From Desulfacinum infernum DSM 9756 (GTDB taxonomy: Bacteria > Desulfobacterota > Syntrophobacteria > Syntrophobacterales > DSM-9756), in the NCBI RefSeq assembly GCF_900129305.1, contig NZ_FQVB01000003.1, positions 124,001-188,000 on the forward strand: a stretch of 64,000 nucleotides of DNA, read 5' to 3'. A program made the translations under genes and the position numbers. Below the pieces are notes generated by a model, which saw only the letters and a list, made by a program, of their open reading frames with translations, was not told where the DNA came from and did no database searches. Every line of letters starts with the position of its first letter. Positions within the stretch are counted from its first letter, which is position 1. Below are positions 26,393 through 35,281 of this stretch, piece by piece.

Positions 26393-28140
26393 TCCGCCGG
26401 GTGCATGAGCATCCGCTTTTGCATCTCCTGATGGTAGGCCTTAAGCAGGCGGCTTCGGGTGAGCACTCCCCGGAGCCGCCGAGCGCCGTTCACCTCCACC
26501 ACCGGGAGCTGCTCCATGTCGATGAAGCTGAACTTGTTGAGGGACGAGGCCAGCGTCTCGTCCGGCGTCACGTAAACCAGGTCCTTGTTGGCCAGGTCCC
26601 TGGCCAGCACCAGCCCGTTCAGCCCTTCTTCAAAGACGAACTCCTTCAGGTCCGTAAAGGAAATGACCCCCTCCAGAGATCCCTGTTCATCCACCACATA
26701 GACGTAGTTGCCGCTGCCCTTCAGAAGCTTCTGGAGGACGGCGTCGTAGGAGGCCGTGGCGGGTAGGGTCACGGCCTCCGGCTCCAGGATGTCCCGAACC
26801 GTGAGGCTGGAAAGGATGCCCATCTCCCGGCCGGCGTTGATGTCGATGCCTTTCCGGGCCAGCCCCAGGGTATAGATGGACCCGTGGGCCAGTCCCTTGT
26901 GGACCACGGTGGCGATGATGCACGCCGCCATCATGGGCAGAATCACCGTGTATTCGTTGGTCAATTCGAAGACCATGATGATGGCCATCATGGGAGCTTG
27001 CACCACCGCGCCCAGGAGCGCTCCCATGCCCACCACACCGTAGGCGCCGGGACTCAAGACCAGTTCGGGGAAAAAGTGCTGGAAGACCATGCCCAGGAAG
27101 CTTCCCAGGGTGGCTCCGATGAAGAGCGACGGGCAAAGGATCCCGCCGGAACCGCCGGAACCCAGCGTGAAGGCCGTAGCCACCACCTTGACCGCCACCA
27201 GGAGGGCCAACGCTCCCAGGAGCATCTCCCCGTTGATGGCCTGCAGGATGGGTTCGTAGGAGTATCCGTACACTTCGGGACATCCCAGACCGATCAGCCC
27301 CACCACCAGACCGCCCAAGGCGGGCTTCAGCGCCCTGGGGCCGCCCACCCGGTGGTGGAAAAAGCGTTCCATGCCGTGCATGGTCTTGGTGAAGACCACG
27401 GAAACGATCCCGGCGGCCATTCCCAGCAACGCGTAAAGAGGAATTTCGGCCGCCCGAAAGCTCTCGTGAAACGGCAGGTGCAGAAGGGACTCTTCGTGCA
27501 GAAAGGCCCGGGAGAAGGCCGTGGCCACCACCGATGCGATCACGATGGGGCTGAAGGACGAGACGTTGAATTCGCCCAGGACCACTTCCAGGGCAAAAAG
27601 CACCCCGGCGATGGGTGCATTGAAGATGGAAGCCAAGCCGGCCGCGGCCCCGCACGCGGCGATGATGCGCAGCCGGTTGCCGGAAACCCGCAAGGTCTGT
27701 CCGATGCCGGAAGCCAGCGCCGAGCCGATCTGGATGATGGGCCCTTCGCTCCCCGCCGATCCTCCGGAACCCAGCGTAATGGCCGACATGACCATGCGGA
27801 GCACGGCCTGGGACCATTTCATGAAACCGTTTCGCAAAGCCACCGCCACCATGGTGGCGGGAACGCCGTCTTCCGTGGCTTCCTTGGGAAAGGCCAGGAT
27901 GAAGGGCGCCAGCAAGGCACCGCCGGCAAAGGGGGCCAGCACCCAGACGTGCCGCCCCTCTCCCAACCAGGCCGGAAGGGTGTGGAAGAAAAAGAGTTCG
28001 GCGCCCTTGAGCATCAGCTCGAAGACGTAGGTGCCGCACCCCACCACCACGCCGATCAACACGGCCACGCCGATCAGAAAGGTCTGGTCACTGACGCGAA
28101 ACCGCCTCAGAAAACGCGCGAAATCCAAGTAACGCCTCAT
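26296..28140 (-). CDS. ClC-family chloride channel/antiporter with C-terminal CBS pair
   Basis: About 614 residues. The membrane part (to ~430) has the ClC signatures GSGGSAGSEGPIIQIG (near 120), GxFNAP-type region SIFNAPIAGVLFALEV (near 175) and GSGGSGGILCPSLFIG. The CBS-domain pair occupies about 455-580 (VRDILEPEAVTLPA, LVYVTPDETLASSLNKF). The proton-glutamate position of antiporters is present as E in FALEVVLGEF, but assignment as channel or exchanger is not possible from this alone. The 3' end overlaps the convergent acyl-CoA synthetase by 97 bp. ATG at 28140 is used; a GTG at 28152 is an alternative. It starts 19 bases after the PTS-IIA-like gene stops. Confidence 0.88.
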   Translation of the reverse strand: MRRYLDFARFLRRFRVSDQTFLIGVAVLIGVVVGCGTYVFELMLKGAELFFFHTLPAWLGEGRHVWVLAPFAGGALLAPFILAFPKEATEDGVPATMVAVALRNGFMKWSQAVLRMVMSAITLGSGGSAGSEGPIIQIGSALASGIGQTLRVSGNRLRIIAACGAAAGLASIFNAPIAGVLFALEVVLGEFNVSSFSPIVIASVVATAFSRAFLHEESLLHLPFHESFRAAEIPLYALLGMAAGIVSVVFTKTMHGMERFFHHRVGGPRALKPALGGLVVGLIGLGCPEVYGYSYEPILQAINGEMLLGALALLVAVKVVATAFTLGSGGSGGILCPSLFIGATLGSFLGMVFQHFFPELVLSPGAYGVVGMGALLGAVVQAPMMAIIMVFELTNEYTVILPMMAACIIATVVHKGLAHGSIYTLGLARKGIDINAGREMGILSSLTVRDILEPEAVTLPATASYDAVLQKLLKGSGNYVYVVDEQGSLEGVISFTDLKEFVFEEGLNGLVLARDLANKDLVYVTPDETLASSLNKFSFIDMEQLPVVEVNGARRLRGVLTRSRLLKAYHQEMQKRMLMHPADQPEERTIRQSTEKQPWSLTKTGFKSSSVISG

Positions 28141-28158
28141 AGATCGAACCACCCGTCC

Positions 28159-28740
28159 TTAAGCCAGAACTTCCGAAGCCGCCCGTGCCAGATACGCTCC
28201 CACCGCCTGTCGAGGGTTGAGCCACTTCCACCGCGGATCGTCCTTGGAGATGGTCACCGCAGGCTCCAACAATGCCCGGTCCACGGGCTTTTCCTTGCGT
28301 CCCAGGACGCTCAGAACCTCTTCGGGCGTGGCCGCCTGCATGAGGCGCCGGAACTGCTCGGGGTCCTTCAAGACTTGAACGGCATGGTAAAGACATTGAA
28401 TGAAAAAGTTTTTCTTTCTCGGGCTGGCGAAGGCCACCAGGATCAGGTGCACCGGCCGGCCGTCCTTGGCCTGGAAGTCCACTCCCTTTTCGGATCGGGC
28501 AAAGACGAGCGTCGGGACGTTCGCCTCTTCGGTGAGAACATGGGGAACCGCAAATCCACCCCCGATTCCCGTGGTGGAAAGCAACTCACGGTCCAGAAGA
28601 TCGCGAAGCGCCTTTTCCTTGTTTCGAATCCGACCGTTCTGGGGGATTCTTTCCATGATCTCCCGAAGCGCCGACATCCGGTCCCGGGCCTGCACATCCA
28701 GAACCACCAGATCCTCATTCAAAAAACGCCACAAATGCAT
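28159..28740 (-). CDS. PTS EIIA (PtsN/fructose-type)-like protein
   Basis: This 193-residue protein is an EIIA type-2 fold: WRFLNEDLVVLDVQARDR at the start, then TGIGGGFAVPHVLTEEANVP with the phospho-accepting His in the VPH motif, and FASPRKKNFFIQCLYHAVQVL. The last ~45 residues (PVDRALLEPAVTISKDDPRW) are an extension not seen in plain PtsN. No sugar permease is nearby; the downstream ClC gene suggests a regulatory role on ion transport. AAGGAGG lies five bases before the ATG at 28740. The frame extends to 29082 without conserved residues. Confidence 0.8.
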   Translation of the reverse strand: MHLWRFLNEDLVVLDVQARDRMSALREIMERIPQNGRIRNKEKALRDLLDRELLSTTGIGGGFAVPHVLTEEANVPTLVFARSEKGVDFQAKDGRPVHLILVAFASPRKKNFFIQCLYHAVQVLKDPEQFRRLMQAATPEEVLSVLGRKEKPVDRALLEPAVTISKDDPRWKWLNPRQAVGAYLARAASEVLA

Positions 28741-29147
28741 CCTCTCCTCCTTCTGCACGGATGGTCCTCGTCTTTGTGGGACAGCGGCCAAGAGGGCAAT
28801 CTCCGTGCCAGGACATCCCATCCGGACATTCTTTGCATTTTCAATTGGTTGCAGGATGGAGGAAAGGATGCAAACAGAGTGTCTGCAAGGTTTGCAGAAG
28901 ATGACCGCAAAAGAGACGGAAGATCCTGCAGGATTTGCGGGCAACCCAACCGTCCGTCCACCGTCGTTCAGCTTCGGCGGCTTTGGTGTCGCGCTTGCGC
29001 AGGAATGGCTTATGGAGTGGCGGGTGGGCTGTAGGGGCGAATGATTATTCGCCCCTACAGCCCGCGTACACGAACAGGACAAGGTCGCGTTTCATGGAAA
29101 GCAGGCGGGGGACAACGCCACGTGAACCGACAGGGACCGACCCCATC
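28741..29147. promoter_or_regulatory. Regulatory region of the PTS-IIA/ClC operon with TTGCA palindrome
   Basis: No gene is seen in this gap. A 15-bp palindrome CTGCAAGGTTTGCAG lies at 28883-28897, about 145 bases ahead of the PTS-IIA-like start, and several TTTGC/GCAAA half-sites surround it (about 28820-28955). It is a candidate operator. A perfect 17-bp hairpin of the GTAGGGGCG family spans 29026-29063 (GGGCTGTAGGGGCGAAT, loop GATT). Confidence 0.35.
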
Positions 29148-29231
29148 ACGATTCACGATTCACGATTCACGATTCACGATTCACGACTCACGACTCACGA
29201 CTCACGACTCACGACTCACGACTCACGACTC
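29148..29231. repeat. Heptanucleotide tandem array (12 units)
   Basis: Five units of ACGATTC (29148-29182) are followed by seven of ACGACTC (29183-29231) with no interruption. On the minus strand the unit is GAGTCGT and the array begins at the TGA stop of the response regulator gene (29230-29232). Confidence 0.92.
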
Positions 29232-30597
29232 ACGCCGAAAGTCCGTACTTTTTGATCTTGTAGTAGAGGTCCCGCTCGCTGATGCCCAGGCTTTCGGCCG
29301 TCTTCCGGCGGTGACCGCCGTGCAGTTCCAAGGCCCGCGCGATGTGGGCCTTTTCCACTTCCCACAGGGGCCAGGCGGCCGGATAGCCCTCCGGCTTCCC
29401 GTCCTCCGGGGTCTCCGGCCGAGCCGCTTCGGGCAGGAAGGGGAAGAACCTTCGAGTGATTCGGTTCCCCCGGCAGAGAACGGCGGCCCGCTCCACGGCG
29501 TTTCGCAATTCCCGGATGTTTCCCGGCCAGGAATACGCCTTGAGCTCTTCCAGCACAGGGGCATCCAAGACCAGTTCGGGCCGCCGATACTTTTCCTTGA
29601 ATTCCTCCAGGAAATGCACCGCCAGAATCGGCACGTCCTCTCTTCTTTCCCGCAGGGGCGGCAAGGTCACGGACACCACGTTGAGGCGGTAGTAGAGGTC
29701 TTCACGGAAGAGCCCCTGCCGGCACAAGGCTTCCAGGTCCTTGTTGGTGGCCGCCAGCACCCGCACATCCACCTCCAGAGGGCGGGTGGAGCCCAGCCGG
29801 TGCACAGTGCCTTCTTCCAGAAGCCGCAGGAAATCCACCTGGCTGGACGGGGCCATCTCCGCCACTTCATCCAGGAAAAGCGTTCCGCCGTGGGCCATCT
29901 CGTAGCGGCCGGGCTTGCGCGCGTGGGCTCCCGTGAACGCCCCTTTTTCGTAACCGAAGAGCTCGCTTTCGAACAGGTCGGCGGGAAGGGCCCCGCAATT
30001 GAGGCTGACGAAAGGCCCGGATGCCCGGAAGCTTCGCTGGTGGATGGCCCGGGCCACCAGCTCCTTTCCGGTTCCCGTCTCGCCCAGGATGAGCACCGGC
30101 ACGTCGGTGGGCGCCACCTGGTCGATGAGTTCCAGAACCTCCATGAGGGCGTCGCTACAGCCCACGATGTTCCGGTACTGCCTCTCCCGGCTCAACTCTT
30201 CCCGGAGGCGGATGTTCTCGTCTTCCAGTCGCTTGGCCCGATAGATCTTCTGGACGTAGCTTCTCAGGCGCTTCAGGTTGACCGGCTTGGTCATGTAGTC
30301 GTAGGCCCCGTCCCGCAGGGCCTCCACCGCCGTCTCGATGGTGCCGTAGGCCGTGATGACCACCACTTCCGTCTTGGGCCACTTCCCCTTGACCGTCTTG
30401 AGGATCTCCAGACCGTCCATGTCCCCCAGAACCAGGTCCAGGAGGACCAGATGGAACCGGCGCGCCTCCAGATGTGCCAAGGCATCCCGGCCGCAGGAAG
30501 CCGTGGCCGTAAAATAACCCTCGTCGGCCAGCGCCTCATGGAGCGCCTCTCGGATGTTCGGCTCGTCGTCGGCGATGAGAATGGAAAAAGGTTCCAT
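29230..30597 (-). CDS. Sigma-54-dependent NtrC-type response regulator
   Basis: The 455-residue protein has a receiver domain (LLDLVLGDMDGLEIL with the phospho-Asp near 55), an AAA+ domain (Walker A GETGTGKE near 170; sigma-54 contact loop GAFTGAHA near 215) and a Fis-type HTH at the C-terminus (IARALELHGGHRRKTAESLG). It should activate sigma-54 promoters when phosphorylated by the kinase encoded just upstream (3-bp gap). Its targets cannot be seen. The stop codon lies in a heptamer repeat array. Confidence 0.93.
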   Translation of the reverse strand: MEPFSILIADDEPNIREALHEALADEGYFTATASCGRDALAHLEARRFHLVLLDLVLGDMDGLEILKTVKGKWPKTEVVVITAYGTIETAVEALRDGAYDYMTKPVNLKRLRSYVQKIYRAKRLEDENIRLREELSRERQYRNIVGCSDALMEVLELIDQVAPTDVPVLILGETGTGKELVARAIHQRSFRASGPFVSLNCGALPADLFESELFGYEKGAFTGAHARKPGRYEMAHGGTLFLDEVAEMAPSSQVDFLRLLEEGTVHRLGSTRPLEVDVRVLAATNKDLEALCRQGLFREDLYYRLNVVSVTLPPLRERREDVPILAVHFLEEFKEKYRRPELVLDAPVLEELKAYSWPGNIRELRNAVERAAVLCRGNRITRRFFPFLPEAARPETPEDGKPEGYPAAWPLWEVEKAHIARALELHGGHRRKTAESLGISERDLYYKIKKYGLSA

Positions 30598-30599
30598 GG

Positions 30600-32033
30600 T
30601 CAGTGAGACGGCATCTCGCTGGAAAGGGGACCCGGAAGATGGACGGCGAAGAGCGTCCCTTCATTCACCCAACTGGAGACGTGGATCTCGCCTCCGTGCT
30701 GCTTCACGATGTTGTGTACCACACTCAAGCCCAAACCGGTACCCCGGCGCCTGGTGGTGAAAAAGGGATCGAAAATCTTGGACAGATTCTCCCAGGGGAT
30801 TCCCGCCCCGTTGTCTTCCACCTCCACCACGACCCGGTTCGTGCGTTCTTCCAACCGGCAGCGCAGGATCACGCGCCCGGTTCGGCCCGCCACGGCGTCC
30901 TGGGCATTGAGCAGCAGGTTGATGAGCACCTCCTTGAGCCGGTCCGAGTCGGCCGTAATCTCCAGGGGCTCCGGCCACAGATCCAACACCAGCCGGTGGC
31001 CATCCTTTTCGAAGGAGGCGCGCAGCCCTTCGGCCACCTGAGTCAGCACGTCCTGGAGCACCACGGGCCTCAGGTGCACCGGCGGCGGGGTGACGCTGTG
31101 GTGTGTATCCCCCACCACCTTGTCCAGGCGATGAAGCTCGGAAAAGACCACCCGAAGATACCGCTCCGCTTTGGGATCGTGAAACCCCAGGACTTCCAGG
31201 CGCTCCTGAAGTAGTTGAAGGTTGAGGTCCATGGCACTCAAGGGATTGCGCACCTCATGGAGGATTCTGCGAGTGAGATGGCCGATGGCGGCCAGCCGCT
31301 CCTGACGACGGAGCCGCTCTTCCAGAGCCTTGATGGGCGTGAGGTCCTTGACCAGCAAGATGACCCCGATGAGGCGACCCTTTTCGTTTCGGAGGGCGCA
31401 GGTGGTGAGGCGCAGCGGCTTTTCCTCTCCTTCCGGCGTCGTGTAGACGATTTCGTCTTCCGCATCCATGTTTCCCGGGCTTTGGAGGGCCCATTCCACC
31501 ATCCGGCGAAACGGACTCTCTTCGGGAAAGACGGAAGAAAAGGACCGGCCCGAACACAGAGATGCGGACAGGCCCAGGATTTCGCCGAAGGCCCTGTTGC
31601 AGCTGGTGATCCGCCGCCTTTCGTCCACCGTCACCACCCCGCGGGTGATGCTCTGGAGGATGTAGCGGTCGATGTTCTGAATATCCTTCATCCGCCCGGA
31701 CAGCCGGACCCAGTGGGAAACATAGCCGCCCAGAAGAACGCCCATGACCAGGATGAGAGAGGCCAGCACCAGGTTGAGCGTGATCTCCTGGCGATACAAA
31801 TCCTTCATGTCGGCCAGAAGAGGCCCGGAAACTCCGGCGGGAGGCAAAGCCCTTTGCCGTAGGAAGGCCTGCAGGTCGTTTCGCGCCGCCCAGATGTCCC
31901 AAAAGAGCCACAGGCACACCACAAAGAGAGCCAGGAGCGCGGCCGCCAGCAGCCAGTGAAGGACCTTGGCCGTGTCCCTTCCCGAAAGGCTCTCCCCGAT
32001 GGTCTCTTGCGCCGCCTTTTCCTGTCCGCTCAT
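30600..32033 (-). CDS. PAS-domain sensor histidine kinase
   Basis: The 477-residue protein has two transmembrane segments near residues 25-47 and 85-110 flanking a short external loop. A PAS domain follows (ILQSITRGVVTVDERRRITS), then a HisKA domain with HEVRNPLSAMDLNLQ and an ATPase domain (N box NLLLNAQDAV, VEDNGAGIP, GTGLGLSVVHNIV). It pairs with the NtrC-type regulator downstream. The ATG at 32033 overlaps the TGA of the upstream HMG-CoA lyase gene (ATGA) and has AAGGA upstream. Confidence 0.92.
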   Translation of the reverse strand: MSGQEKAAQETIGESLSGRDTAKVLHWLLAAALLALFVVCLWLFWDIWAARNDLQAFLRQRALPPAGVSGPLLADMKDLYRQEITLNLVLASLILVMGVLLGGYVSHWVRLSGRMKDIQNIDRYILQSITRGVVTVDERRRITSCNRAFGEILGLSASLCSGRSFSSVFPEESPFRRMVEWALQSPGNMDAEDEIVYTTPEGEEKPLRLTTCALRNEKGRLIGVILLVKDLTPIKALEERLRRQERLAAIGHLTRRILHEVRNPLSAMDLNLQLLQERLEVLGFHDPKAERYLRVVFSELHRLDKVVGDTHHSVTPPPVHLRPVVLQDVLTQVAEGLRASFEKDGHRLVLDLWPEPLEITADSDRLKEVLINLLLNAQDAVAGRTGRVILRCRLEERTNRVVVEVEDNGAGIPWENLSKIFDPFFTTRRRGTGLGLSVVHNIVKQHGGEIHVSSWVNEGTLFAVHLPGPLSSEMPSH

Positions 32034-32986
32034 GACGGTGTGTCCTTGCAGGGTGCGGGGCGCCGCCATCTCGAGTAGTGCCCGGAAAGCTCACGCCCCA
32101 GTTTCCTTTCCAGGTCATGCACCACCCGGACCAAGCCCTCCAGGTCCACGCCGGTGGATACCCCCATGGATTGAAAGAGATGGACGACGTCTTCGGAGGC
32201 CACATTGCCGGGCGCACCCGGGATGAAGGGGCATCCCCCCAGTCCTCCGCACGCCACATCGAATCGGCGCACGCCCATCTTCCACGCCGCGTAGACGTTG
32301 GCGATCCCGAATCCCCAGGTGTCGTGAAGATGGAGAGCCAGGGGCACGTCCAACTCCGGGACAAATTCCCGCAAAAGCTCCTCCATCTGCGCGGGATGGG
32401 CCATGCCCGAGGTGTCCGCCAAACAGAGCTCATGGGCCCCCGCCTCCCGAAGCGACACCAGGAGATGTCGGATCCGATCCAGGGGAACCGCCCCTTCGAA
32501 CCGGCACCCGAAGGCGTTCATGACGCCCGCCTGCACGGTCATGCCGGCTTCCACGGCGCGGCGCACCACAGTGCTTGCTCGCCGAAGCCCTTCCTCCACA
32601 CTGCAGCCGGTGTTTTTTCTGCTGTGGGTTTCGGACGCGGAAACAAAGACGGCCACATGATCCACCCCGCAGGCCAGAGCCCGGTCCAGGCCCCTTTCAT
32701 TCAGAACCAGGACGGTGTAGGCCACGCCCGGTCTTTTCCGGATCCGCCGGCAGACGGTTTCGGTGTCCGCCATCTGGGGCACGGCCCGCGGATGGACCAT
32801 GGAACCCACCTGGATGCGTGGAAAACCGCATTCGGTCAGAGCCTCCACCAGCCACACCCGTTCCTCCACCGTAAAGATGCGGGACTCGTTCTGGAGCCCG
32901 TCCCTGGGAGCCGATTCTTCCAGGATCACCGCTCGGGTCATGTCCTTATCCACCCTTTGCACGAAGCTCATGTTTCGATCGCCCAA
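32030..32986 (-). CDS. mvaB: Hydroxymethylglutaryl-CoA lyase
   Basis: The 318-residue TIM-barrel protein cleaves HMG-CoA to acetyl-CoA and acetoacetate, the last step of leucine degradation. It has ESAPRDGLQNE at the N-terminus, LADTSGMAHPAQM, the metal-binding HLHDTWGFGIAN and the signature GGLGGCPFIPGAPGN with its catalytic cysteine. A TTG at 32986 is preferred because AGGAAGG lies four bases upstream; the ATG at 32971 has no such site. The gene directly follows a repeat element and overlaps the kinase gene by 4 bp, an unusual operon partner. Confidence 0.9.
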   Translation of the reverse strand: MGDRNMSFVQRVDKDMTRAVILEESAPRDGLQNESRIFTVEERVWLVEALTECGFPRIQVGSMVHPRAVPQMADTETVCRRIRKRPGVAYTVLVLNERGLDRALACGVDHVAVFVSASETHSRKNTGCSVEEGLRRASTVVRRAVEAGMTVQAGVMNAFGCRFEGAVPLDRIRHLLVSLREAGAHELCLADTSGMAHPAQMEELLREFVPELDVPLALHLHDTWGFGIANVYAAWKMGVRRFDVACGGLGGCPFIPGAPGNVASEDVVHLFQSMGVSTGVDLEGLVRVVHDLERKLGRELSGHYSRWRRPAPCKDTPS

Positions 32987-32994
32987 AACGCCTT

Positions 32995-33141
32995 CCTAAG
33001 AGCCTGTCCGGCAGCGGTAGATTTGCGCCGTTCAACGTCCATTCGTCATCCCCGCGGAAGCGGGGATCCAGGATTTCCTGCAACTTATGGACTCCCACCC
33101 GCGCGGGAGTGACGGTTTGAGAAGTTCTCCGACAGGCTTCT
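32995..33141. repeat. Type A intergenic element (A2)
   Basis: Left end AGAGCCTGTCCGG, right end the inverse of TTCTCCGACAGGCTTCTAG. The interior shares GGGGATCCAG, TTATGGAC and GGGAGTGACGG with A1 at 22433. It includes a CCCGCGGAAGCGGGG hairpin. Confidence 0.7.
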
Positions 33142-33361
33142 AGGAGCCTGTCGGAGAACGCCGCGGACGACCTTTTATCTCGTAGCGCAGCCCTTTAGGG
33201 CTGCGGAGGAACCCCCGGCCGTCGGATAGGCCATCGCGTATTTCCCGCTAATTCATGGAGTTGCGATGAGCCTTTCCGCGGGGCTGAAGCCCCGCGGCTA
33301 CGAGGAGGACCAAAATTCCTCGGCCTTGTAAGTCGGAGAGCCATTGTCGGACAGGCTTCTA
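33141..33361. repeat. Type B intergenic element (B2)
   Basis: Nearly perfect inverted ends: TAGGAGCCTGTCGGA on the left and the inverse of GTCGGACAGGCTTCTA on the right. It contains GCAGCCCTTTAGGGCTGC (33187-33204) and a 22-bp palindrome (33276-33297). It is the best preserved of three copies. Elements A2 and B2 together fill the 398-bp gap between two minus-strand genes. Confidence 0.78.
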
Positions 33362-33384
33362 GTCACGCCGCCCCGTGACGGGGA

Positions 33385-34629
33385 CTAGCGCGAAGAAAGC
33401 CGGTAGAATCCCACATGGACCGGCAAGCCTCCGTGGCGCACCTTCCAGATCCGATCGGGACGAACTCCCCCGTCCGACAGGAACTCCCGGACGGGGGCGA
33501 TCACCGCCGCCTGCCAGCCTGCGAAATGCTTTCCCAGATGACGCAGAATCCGGCGATACATTTCCATATCCCCTCCGGAAAGCCGCACCCCGTAAGGCGG
33601 ATTGAGAACCACAAGCCCTCCGGACAAACCGTGATCCCCCGGCCGGAAACTCTCAAAAGGCGCCCGCACCCACCGGATGTCCGCGGCCGCCTCGGCCCGG
33701 CGTGCGTTGTCGGCGGCGATGCGCAAGGCGGCCGCATCCCGGTCGATCCCCACGATCCGCAATTCCACGGAACGGTCGACCGCCTCTTCCGCCTTTCGCA
33801 GCAGATGGAGCCATGTCTTTTCCTGGAAAGACGGCCACTTTTCAAAGAGGAAGCACCGCTTTCGACCCGGCGCCGCCCCCCGTCCCATCCAGGCCGCCTC
33901 GATGGCCAGGGTTCCGGAGCCGCACATGCCGTCCACCAGCGGACGCCGGCCGTCCCAACCCGCTCGTTGCAGGATGGCCGCTGCCAGGGTCTCCCGAAGC
34001 GGCGCCCCGGTGTGGCGCAGCCGGTAGCCCCGCTGGTGCAAGTGGGGCCCTGTGGTGTCCAAGCTGATGACACAGCGGTTGTTTTCAATCCGAATGAGGA
34101 TCCGCTGGACAAAGCCTTCCGCCCCGGCTTCGGCCGGACCGGAAGGAAAATCCTCCCGCGGGCGGTCCTCCGCAAAATGCGGCTCCAGGCCCGCTTCTTC
34201 CAGCCGACGGCGGACGGCATCCTTCACCGCCTGCGCCGCCGGCTCGGTGTGGCGGATGCGGGATCGGATTACGTAGGCCTCCACCGCCAGGGGAACACCG
34301 CGGGGAAGCCAGAGATCCCAGGGGATCTTGGCCGCCTTGGCGAAGAGTTCCTCGCGGGCCCCGGCCCGGAAAGCCGGCAGACGGCACAAAACTCGCCCCG
34401 CCGTCCGGAGCCACAGATTGGCTTGGTAGCAGAGGTCCAACCTTCCCTCGAATTCGACCCCGGCCTCCGAAATTTCCACCACTTTTGCTCCAATTTTCTC
34501 AAGTTCCCGCCGACACATGCCGATCAATTCTTTTGGAGCCGTGGCGGCGAACCGGTGCACCCGGGATCGGATGTGGGTCCGGATCCTTCGTTCCAAGGCC
34601 TTGGGATTTGAACCGCCCGGTTGAACCAT
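33385..34629 (-). CDS. THUMP-domain class I SAM-dependent RNA methyltransferase (RlmL/Trm14-like)
   Basis: The 414-residue protein has an N-terminal ferredoxin-like/THUMP region (to ~165) and a methyltransferase domain. The latter shows PLVDGMCGSGTLAIEAAW (SAM motif I), IVGIDRDAAALRIAADNAR and the catalytic NPPYGVRL motif of N2-guanine methyltransferases. It probably modifies rRNA or tRNA. The ATG at 34629 has GGGGAG upstream. The TAG stop lies in a CTAG next to a CCCCGTGACGGGG palindrome. Confidence 0.88.
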   Translation of the reverse strand: MVQPGGSNPKALERRIRTHIRSRVHRFAATAPKELIGMCRRELEKIGAKVVEISEAGVEFEGRLDLCYQANLWLRTAGRVLCRLPAFRAGAREELFAKAAKIPWDLWLPRGVPLAVEAYVIRSRIRHTEPAAQAVKDAVRRRLEEAGLEPHFAEDRPREDFPSGPAEAGAEGFVQRILIRIENNRCVISLDTTGPHLHQRGYRLRHTGAPLRETLAAAILQRAGWDGRRPLVDGMCGSGTLAIEAAWMGRGAAPGRKRCFLFEKWPSFQEKTWLHLLRKAEEAVDRSVELRIVGIDRDAAALRIAADNARRAEAAADIRWVRAPFESFRPGDHGLSGGLVVLNPPYGVRLSGGDMEMYRRILRHLGKHFAGWQAAVIAPVREFLSDGGVRPDRIWKVRHGGLPVHVGFYRLSSR

Positions 34630-34756
34630 GTCCCACTCCCCATGCAAGAGATTGTGAGAAACCCATTGTCTTTTCGGACCGCCTCGGGTAACCAAAAAGA
34701 TGCCTATCCTTCCGGAGGGGTCGTGTCAATCTTCACAACAAAGAGTCGCCCGCGCC

Positions 34757-35281
34757 ATGAAATTTCGAAAGACCGTCGAGGTCCTCGTCAGTTTTTTTGA
34801 AGAACAGGGGATCGACTACGCGCTCATAGGCGCCTTCGCCCTCCATGCCTATGGTTACACGCGGGCCACGGGAGACCTGGATTTCATCGTGAGACGGGAG
34901 AGCCGGGAGAAGGTTGTCTCATTTCTGGAATCTCTGGGCTACCACACGCTGGAGTGCTCACGGGGCTTTTCCAACCATGTGCACCCTTTGGAAGGGTTGG
35001 GCAGAGTTGACTTCGTGTACGTGAGCGGAGAGACTGCGGACGCGATCTTTTCCGCCGTGCGTCGAACGCCACTCTTTGGGCGGCATGAGCTCCCGGTGGC
35101 CAAACCGGAACATCTGATCGCGCTGAAGGTCTTCGCCATGAAAAATGATCCTACCAGGCTGTTTCGGGAGATGGCGGATCTGGAATATCTGGTTCGGGTG
35201 GACGGTGTGAACCAGGAGGAGGTAAAAAAGATTTTCAGGCAGTACGGCATGGAAGATCGCTATGAGCAGCTCGTATCTTGA
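34757..35281 (+). CDS. Nucleotidyltransferase-fold protein (DUF6036/AbiEii-like)
   Basis: 174 residues. The Pol-beta-type fold is shown by YALIGAFALHAYGYTRATGD followed by LDFIV, i.e. the G-A...D-L-D pattern with the metal-binding Asp pair, and by PEHLIALKVFAM and DLEYLV further on. Relatives include the toxin half of AbiE-type modules and stand-alone nucleotidyltransferases. A small gene overlaps its 3' end, so a two-gene module is possible. The ATG at 34757 is chosen because the domain begins there; upstream codons in frame are not conserved. Confidence 0.78.
   Translation: MKFRKTVEVLVSFFEEQGIDYALIGAFALHAYGYTRATGDLDFIVRRESREKVVSFLESLGYHTLECSRGFSNHVHPLEGLGRVDFVYVSGETADAIFSAVRRTPLFGRHELPVAKPEHLIALKVFAMKNDPTRLFREMADLEYLVRVDGVNQEEVKKIFRQYGMEDRYEQLVS

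Noticed and set aside
26884-29034. 716-codon plus-strand frame opposite the ClC gene
   Set aside because: His/Gly/Gln-rich shadow of a conserved membrane protein on the other strand.
29148-29231. Possible CRISPR array
   Set aside because: The units are 7 bp in direct contact with no spacers, so this is a simple tandem array. No cas gene is present.
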